DNA of 64,000 bases, taken from NCBI GenBank assembly GCA_002441095.1, contig DJVG01000043.1:7096-71095 (forward strand). Reading direction: 5' to 3'. How positions within the stretch are numbered: position 1 is the first letter of the stretch; the number at the start of each line of letters is the position of its first letter. This DNA is from Elusimicrobia bacterium UBA6262 (lineage in GTDB: Bacteria > CAYTYR01 > UBA6262). Of this stretch, positions 60,290 through 64,000 are shown one piece after another. Under the pieces are notes generated by a model that worked only from the letters and a program-made list of their open reading frames with translations, ran no database searches and was not told the origin of the DNA. A program made the translations under genes and the position numbers.

Positions 60290-60330
60290 AAAAAAAAACG
60301 CCCAATAAAGTCAATGTCATTGACCAAATT
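60290..60330 (-). terminator. Rho-independent terminator or attenuator before glutamine synthetase copy 2
   Basis: On the minus strand a stem with the perfect GTCAATG A CATTGAC core (60326-60312), extended by CAAT/ATTG, is followed by GGCG and nine T residues. It would end transcripts from the amt to PTS IIA operon or act as an attenuator in the glnN leader. Confidence 0.6.
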
Positions 60331-60332
60331 GA

Positions 60333-60382
60333 ACGTCTATGTTCGCTCGGTATTATGCCTATTTAAGCACTGCTTTGTGCCT
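60333..60382 (-). other. Two small inverted repeats in the PTS IIA - glnN gap
   Basis: GAAC-N6-GTTC (60333-60346) and GCAC-N6-GTGC (60369-60382) lie upstream of the terminator-like stem, the second flanked by GTATTA/TAATAC-type outer arms. GCAC...GTGC recalls an NtrC box, but the spacing is one base short. They may be protein operators or folds in the leader RNA. Confidence 0.35.
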
Positions 60383-60441
60383 AATACTTATGCAATTGCT
60401 GTCTATTAAATATACAAGTAAGAAAAAGCCCTTTTTGGTAA

Positions 60442-60900
60442 CTAATCGCTTTCAAAATTTGTAAAAACTGCGACCACCTCTTCCGGGGTAGCCGCCGCCA
60501 TCAGGGCTTTCCTGAATTCTGGCTGGCGCAACAAACGGGACAGGGCTGCCAGATATTTCAGGTAGGCGGTCAGCTTATCCGGATTAGTGCCCATAATAAA
60601 TATTAAATGAACTTTATCTCCGTCACTAGAAGTAAAATCGATCCCTTTTTCTGAACGGGCAAAGCCGATCACAAAGTCACCCACTGCTTCAGTCGGGGCA
60701 TGGGGTACTGCCACTTGCAGGCCGATGCCGGTGGTCCCTCTTGCTTCCCGCTCCAGGATATCCTTAATAAACACTTCCTTATTATTTACCTGGCCTGCTT
60801 TAACCAGCATTTCGCTCATTTCCCGGATCGCCTCATCACGGGTATCAGCCTTGATAGCCATCAGGCAGCATTCTTTTTTCAAGCATTCGCACATTTTCAC
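60442..60900 (-). CDS. PTS EIIA domain protein (PtsN/fructose type)
   Basis: The 152-residue protein is a single EIIA of the mannitol/fructose family: REARGTTGIGLQVAVPHAPT with the phosphorylatable His67 and the IDFTSSDGDKVHLIFIMG strand. No EIIB or EIIC gene is near, so it is probably regulatory, as in PtsN. The GTG start at 60900 has GAGGAG six bases upstream. It follows the ArsB/NhaD-like permease and likely regulates it. Confidence 0.9.
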   Translation of the reverse strand: MKMCECLKKECCLMAIKADTRDEAIREMSEMLVKAGQVNNKEVFIKDILEREARGTTGIGLQVAVPHAPTEAVGDFVIGFARSEKGIDFTSSDGDKVHLIFIMGTNPDKLTAYLKYLAALSRLLRQPEFRKALMAAATPEEVVAVFTNFESD

Positions 60901-60920
60901 TTTCTTCTCCTCGGATTATC

Positions 60921-62312
60921 TTATTTATAAAATGGTAAAAATAGCAGCGCTATCCAGATCACTAAGGTAGTTGCGGTCCCCACCGACAGGCCGATCCAAA
61001 ACCAGGTGAAAAAACTTATTTTTATTTTCCTTTCCTTTTGCAATAACCCCAGCGCCACAATATTGGCAGTTGACCCGACCAGGGTGATATTGCCGCCAAA
61101 ACAACCGCCAAACAGCAAGGCCCACCACAAAGGCTGCAGCGCTATACCAAATTTCTGGAATTCCTGGATAACCGGGATAAAAGCCGCTACCAGCACCACA
61201 TTATCCAGGATACTGGACCCGATCGCACTGACCCACAGCACAAAAGTTGTAATAAAATAGGGATTATGGCCGGTAATACCAGTGATCTTCTGGGCCAGGA
61301 AATCTGTCGCGCCGGTATATTTTAAAGTCCCGGTCTGGGCAAATAGTAACAGGAAAAAAAGCAAGGTCCCCCATTCTACATCTTTTTCAATAAACTCCTG
61401 GGCTTTGTTATGTTTCCAGATCATGATCAATCCAGCCGCCACCAGCGGTACGATCAGCAGGACCGTATTATTCTCCAGCTTCCACATGACATCCAGCCGG
61501 TGCGATAAAGCGATGAAAGCAATAGTGATCCCAAATATATATAATGCTGCTTTAGTGTTCTTATCCGGCGGCACTGAGATCAGATCGATCAGGATCTCAT
61601 TTGATCCTAATTTTTTGATCTGCTGGTCAAGTTTTTCCAGTGATTTTTTATAAAATGCAATTACTATAAAGATCATCACTACCAGGCTGATCATTGCCAG
61701 GGGGAATGCCTTAATGATAAAATCCTCAAAGGTCAGGCCGGATTTGGTAGCGATCAATATCCCGATAGGGTTTCCTAATACGGTACCGGCTGAACCAATA
61801 TTGGTAGCCAGAACAGAGATAATAATATAGGGGATTGGATCCGCTTCAAAGTAATCGCATATTTCCAGGATAGCTGCCACCATAAAAATAATAGAAGTAA
61901 CTTCATCTACGGCACAGGCCAGCAGTGCGGAGATCACGGCTAAGACAAAAACGAATTTTTTAGCGGTCATGTTCCTGATGCGCAGGATCAAAGTGACGAT
62001 CCAGGCAAAAAACCCGGCATCTTTCAGCAAGCCGACTATGACCATCATCCCGACTAAAAAGAGGATGATCTCCAGTGAAGAGAAAGCGACCAGATGTTCC
62101 AGGTCTATGGTTTTACTGGCCAGCAAGACAGATATGCCCAGAAAGACAAAGCTGATACGGAAATCCCAGAAAAACAGGGTTCCCAGCAAGGAAACAGAAA
62201 AAATAGCAACCGCCAAAGCCTGGTGCGGACTCATCCCGATAACCCTGGACCAGACCCCGATCACCGTAGCAATGGCAAATAGCAATATAAGTTTACTTAA
62301 GTTAGTCCTCAT
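60921..62312 (-). CDS. ArsB/NhaD-type ion transporter
   Basis: The 463-residue membrane protein has about 11 helices and the family blocks GMMVIVGLLKDAGFFAWI, VDEVTSIIFM, ATNIGSAGTVLGNPIG and, near the end, FGGCFGGNITLVGSTANIVA. The superfamily includes Na+/H+ antiporters (NhaD), arsenite and dicarboxylate transporters. The ion is uncertain; Na+/H+ antiport is a good guess. It lies three bases after a CBS-domain gene and is followed by a PTS IIA gene, so energy and nitrogen status may both control it. Confidence 0.88.
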   Translation of the reverse strand: MRTNLSKLILLFAIATVIGVWSRVIGMSPHQALAVAIFSVSLLGTLFFWDFRISFVFLGISVLLASKTIDLEHLVAFSSLEIILFLVGMMVIVGLLKDAGFFAWIVTLILRIRNMTAKKFVFVLAVISALLACAVDEVTSIIFMVAAILEICDYFEADPIPYIIISVLATNIGSAGTVLGNPIGILIATKSGLTFEDFIIKAFPLAMISLVVMIFIVIAFYKKSLEKLDQQIKKLGSNEILIDLISVPPDKNTKAALYIFGITIAFIALSHRLDVMWKLENNTVLLIVPLVAAGLIMIWKHNKAQEFIEKDVEWGTLLFFLLLFAQTGTLKYTGATDFLAQKITGITGHNPYFITTFVLWVSAIGSSILDNVVLVAAFIPVIQEFQKFGIALQPLWWALLFGGCFGGNITLVGSTANIVALGLLQKERKIKISFFTWFWIGLSVGTATTLVIWIALLFLPFYK

Positions 62313-62315
62313 CGC

Positions 62316-62762
62316 TTAATTCTGCTCCGCAAATAAAGCTTTCAGCACGTCCACGCGCGCTATTATTCCCACTAACTCTTTATTGTTGTTTAAAACCGGC
62401 AAGCGCCGTACCTTCTGGACCAGCATGATCCTGGCTACTTCCGAGAGAGCTGTTTCTTCATTCACCGTGATCACGTCTTCCCGCATTATTTCTTTTACCG
62501 TCATGGTTGCCAAAGCAGCAACTTTCTGTTTGATCATTTTGGGATTCTCATGATAAGTAAAAGTACCTACTTTTTCAATATAACCCGGCAAGAGGGTCCT
62601 CAAAACCCCTTTTTCAGTGAACATTCCTATTAATTTGTTATTGCTGTCAACAACCGGCAATCCGCTGATCTCCATTTTAAGCAATAAATCCAGAGCCTCC
62701 CTGGCATTCATCTCAGGGGAAAGGCTGGTTACCTTTACAGTCATGCCTTCTTTCACTTTCAT
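62316..62762 (-). CDS. CBS-domain pair protein
   Basis: The 148-residue protein is just two CBS motifs (residues 5-60 and 85-146): AREALDLLLKMEISGLPVVDSNNKLIGMFTE and LSEVARIMLVQKVRRLPVLNNNKELVGII. Such pairs bind AMP, ATP or other adenosyl ligands and control transporters or enzymes. It is placed between P-II and the transporter, so it is most likely the transporter's energy sensor. Confidence 0.92.
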   Translation of the reverse strand: MKVKEGMTVKVTSLSPEMNAREALDLLLKMEISGLPVVDSNNKLIGMFTEKGVLRTLLPGYIEKVGTFTYHENPKMIKQKVAALATMTVKEIMREDVITVNEETALSEVARIMLVQKVRRLPVLNNNKELVGIIARVDVLKALFAEQN

Positions 62763-62854
62763 TGGAGATACCTGTCCTTTCTTTGATTGAAACTTTGACA
62801 GATTATAACAAAAAAAGGCGCTATTAGCAAAGCTATTTTATCACTCCCCGAAGA

Positions 62855-63193
62855 TTAAATAGCTATTTCCCCTTCTTCGCCGGTGCGTATCCGGATAACA
62901 TTCTCTACCGGGGAAACAAAGATCTTGCCATCACCGATATCGCCGGTCCGGGCGGTCTCACAAATAACCTTGATGATCTTAGCCAGGTCTTCATTCCTGA
63001 CGATGGTCTCTACTTTTACTTTAGGTAATAATTCCACCTTGAATTTTTCTCCCCGCCACTGCTGGACAACCCCCTTCTGCTTACCGTGCCCCATGATTTC
63101 GCTGATCATCAATCCCGAGCAACCGACAGACTGCAACGCCCGCCGCACTTCATCTACTTTTTCCGGCCTCACTACCGCTTCAATGCGTTTCAT
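62855..63193 (-). CDS. glnK: P-II nitrogen regulatory protein with altered T-loop
   Basis: The 112-residue protein is a P-II: MKRIEAVVRPEKVDEVRRAL, the T-loop around residues 37-55, and TGDIGDGKIFVSPVENVIRIRTGE. P-II proteins sense 2-oxoglutarate and ATP/ADP and block the ammonium transporter. At position 51, where uridylylated P-II proteins have Tyr, there is Phe, and Tyr46 is Trp (GVVQQWRGEKFKVE). Uridylylation at the standard site is therefore impossible. The GGAGGAGG site is strong. It starts 18 bases after the amt stop, the classical amt-glnK pairing, though in reversed order. Confidence 0.94.
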   Translation of the reverse strand: MKRIEAVVRPEKVDEVRRALQSVGCSGLMISEIMGHGKQKGVVQQWRGEKFKVELLPKVKVETIVRNEDLAKIIKVICETARTGDIGDGKIFVSPVENVIRIRTGEEGEIAI

Positions 63194-63211
63194 AATAAAC
63201 CTCCTCCAGTA

Positions 63212-64000
63212 CTATTGGTCATTTTTTGTCCCTAAGAATGAATAGCTCTGTTTCCTGGTCAGGAACTCAGGATAACAAGTATTGCCATGTTCCCCGATAT
63301 CCAAACCGTCTATTTCTTCCTGTAAGCTAACCCTTATACCCATAGTCTTTTTAAGGATCGCCCAGGCCAGGAAAGCCAGGGCAAAAGTAAATCCAGCCAC
63401 CGCCAGGACCCCGGCCAATTGATGCAGCAGCAGAGTGGTCCCGCCGCCAAAGAATAATCCGTTACCAGTAGCTGTCCCGGTAATTTTATCCTGGGCAAAA
63501 AGCCCCACAGCTAAAGTGCCAAACACGCCGTTGACTAAATGCACAGAAAACGCGCCAACAGGATCATCCAGGTGTAACCGGTCAAAACTGATGACTGACA
63601 GGACCACCAGGATACCGGCGATCAAACCGATGATCAAGGAACTTCCGATACTGACAAACGCACATGAAGCAGTGATCGCCACCAGCCCGGCCAAACAGCC
63701 GTTCAGGGTCATTCCCAGATCAGGTTTGCCCAGCAATATCCAGGAAAGCAATGTCGAACTCATCACCGCCGCCACCGCCGCCGTATTAGTAGTAACTACT
63801 ACATGACTGATAGCGAGAGGATCAGCCGCCATGGTTGAACCAGGATTAAATCCAAACCAGCCCAGCCACAAAACAAAAGTGCCAATAGTGGCAAGGGACA
63901 GATTATGCCCCGGAATAGGATATATATTGCCATTTTTCCCGTATTTGCCAAAACGCGGCCCCAGTAAAATAACCCCAGCCAGCGCCGCCCAACCGCCGAC
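63212..64000 (-). CDS. amt: Ammonium transporter, C-terminal part (runs off right edge)
   Basis: The open frame continues to the right edge, so 262 C-terminal residues are seen. Helices with TFVLWLGWFGFNPGST, VTTNTAAVAAVMSSTLLSW, GLVAITASCAFV and HQLAGVLAVAGFTFALAFL, plus the DDPVGAFSVHLVNGVFGTLAVG block with its conserved His, identify an Amt/Mep/Rh channel. The cytoplasmic tail (LQEEIDGLDIGEHGNTCYPEF) is the P-II-binding region of Amt proteins. It imports ammonium for the glutamine synthetase-glutamate synthase pair downstream. Confidence 0.95.
   Translation of the reverse strand, partial: VGGWAALAGVILLGPRFGKYGKNGNIYPIPGHNLSLATIGTFVLWLGWFGFNPGSTMAADPLAISHVVVTTNTAAVAAVMSSTLLSWILLGKPDLGMTLNGCLAGLVAITASCAFVSIGSSLIIGLIAGILVVLSVISFDRLHLDDPVGAFSVHLVNGVFGTLAVGLFAQDKITGTATGNGLFFGGGTTLLLHQLAGVLAVAGFTFALAFLAWAILKKTMGIRVSLQEEIDGLDIGEHGNTCYPEFLTRKQSYSFLGTKNDQ

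Noticed and set aside
60369..60382. NtrC-binding box (GCAC...GTGC) or sigma54 promoter upstream of glnN
   Set aside because: The spacing between half sites is six rather than seven bases and GG/GC spacing of a sigma54 promoter is off by one; a similar GCAC/GTGC pair near 57220 has yet another spacing.
60290..60440. Glutamine riboswitch in the leader of glutamine synthetase copy 2
   Set aside because: The conserved core elements of the known glnA RNA were not found; only small stems and a terminator-like hairpin are visible.

Overview
The window is a gene-dense, almost entirely minus-strand stretch of a bacterial chromosome with moderate GC and the standard code. The organism looks diderm: there is a Wza-type export protein, a Wzc-type tyrosine autokinase, a small outer-membrane-like beta-barrel protein and a Wzx/Wzy polysaccharide pathway. 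Two type III glutamine synthetases, large multi-PAS sensors, an ExeA-like EPS-locus ATPase and many different short intergenic repeat arrays suggest an uncultured-type lineage such as Omnitrophota, Elusimicrobiota or a relative. This placement is an inference only; no rRNA or universal marker gene is present. I saw no tRNA, rRNA, transposase or CRISPR array, and no gene-free stretch above 300 bases.

Layout from left to right (transcription mostly runs right to left). 1-5259: a three-gene sensory operon (a 9-PAS/GAF protein, a membrane PAS protein, and a Cache-type membrane sensor that runs off the left edge). 5378-14560: glutamine synthetase III copy 1, a P2-type cation ATPase, a Zn/Mn-type ABC importer (ATPase, permease, binding protein), a GH26-like glycosidase and a small barrel protein. 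14614-17871: guanine deaminase, cupin, glycerol kinase, PilZ protein. 17956-42602: a large exopolysaccharide/surface-glycan locus (WecA-like initiator, PIG-L deacetylase, ExeA-like ATPase, WbqC, several glycosyltransferases and methyltransferases, two radical SAM enzymes, DegT aminotransferase, Wzx flippase, polysaccharide deacetylase, glycerophosphotransferase, Wzy ligase/polymerase, BY-kinase, Wza). 42701-44339: the only plus-strand genes, an ABC-2 exporter whose promoter overlaps that of the EPS operon back-to-back. 44371-50032: a compact RiPP-like cassette (HD-GYP protein, PqqD-like chaperone, radical SAM/SPASM maturase, 52-residue Cys-containing precursor peptide ending in Ser, HprK-like kinase, and a three-domain fusion of SipW-like signal peptidase, nucleotidyltransferase and GNAT acetyltransferase). 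50160-64000: a nitrogen-assimilation region (gltD, S23-type four-helix protein, gltB, a mini-NtrC-like Fis protein, a GMP-synthase-like amidotransferase, glutamine synthetase III copy 2, PTS IIA, ArsB/NhaD-type permease, CBS protein, P-II and the 3' part of an ammonium transporter).

Two things stand out. First, the 44-50 kb cassette has the full logic of a peptide natural-product system (precursor, recognition element, radical maturase, kinase, nucleotidyltransferase, peptidase, exporter) but lacks lasso-peptide cyclase genes, so it is probably a distinct RiPP class. Second, the intergenic spaces carry at least six unrelated families of short tandem repeats, several built as arm / spacer / inverted arm and abutting stop codons. 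One such pair of inverted arms encloses the S23 four-helix-bundle gene inserted between gltB and gltD, which suggests that this protein and these arrays form one kind of element.

Several genes (PilZ, HD-GYP, barrel protein) have a sigma70-type -10 box only 6-7 nt from the ATG and no Shine-Dalgarno, suggesting leaderless transcripts. Most other genes have clear GGAGG-type ribosome binding sites.
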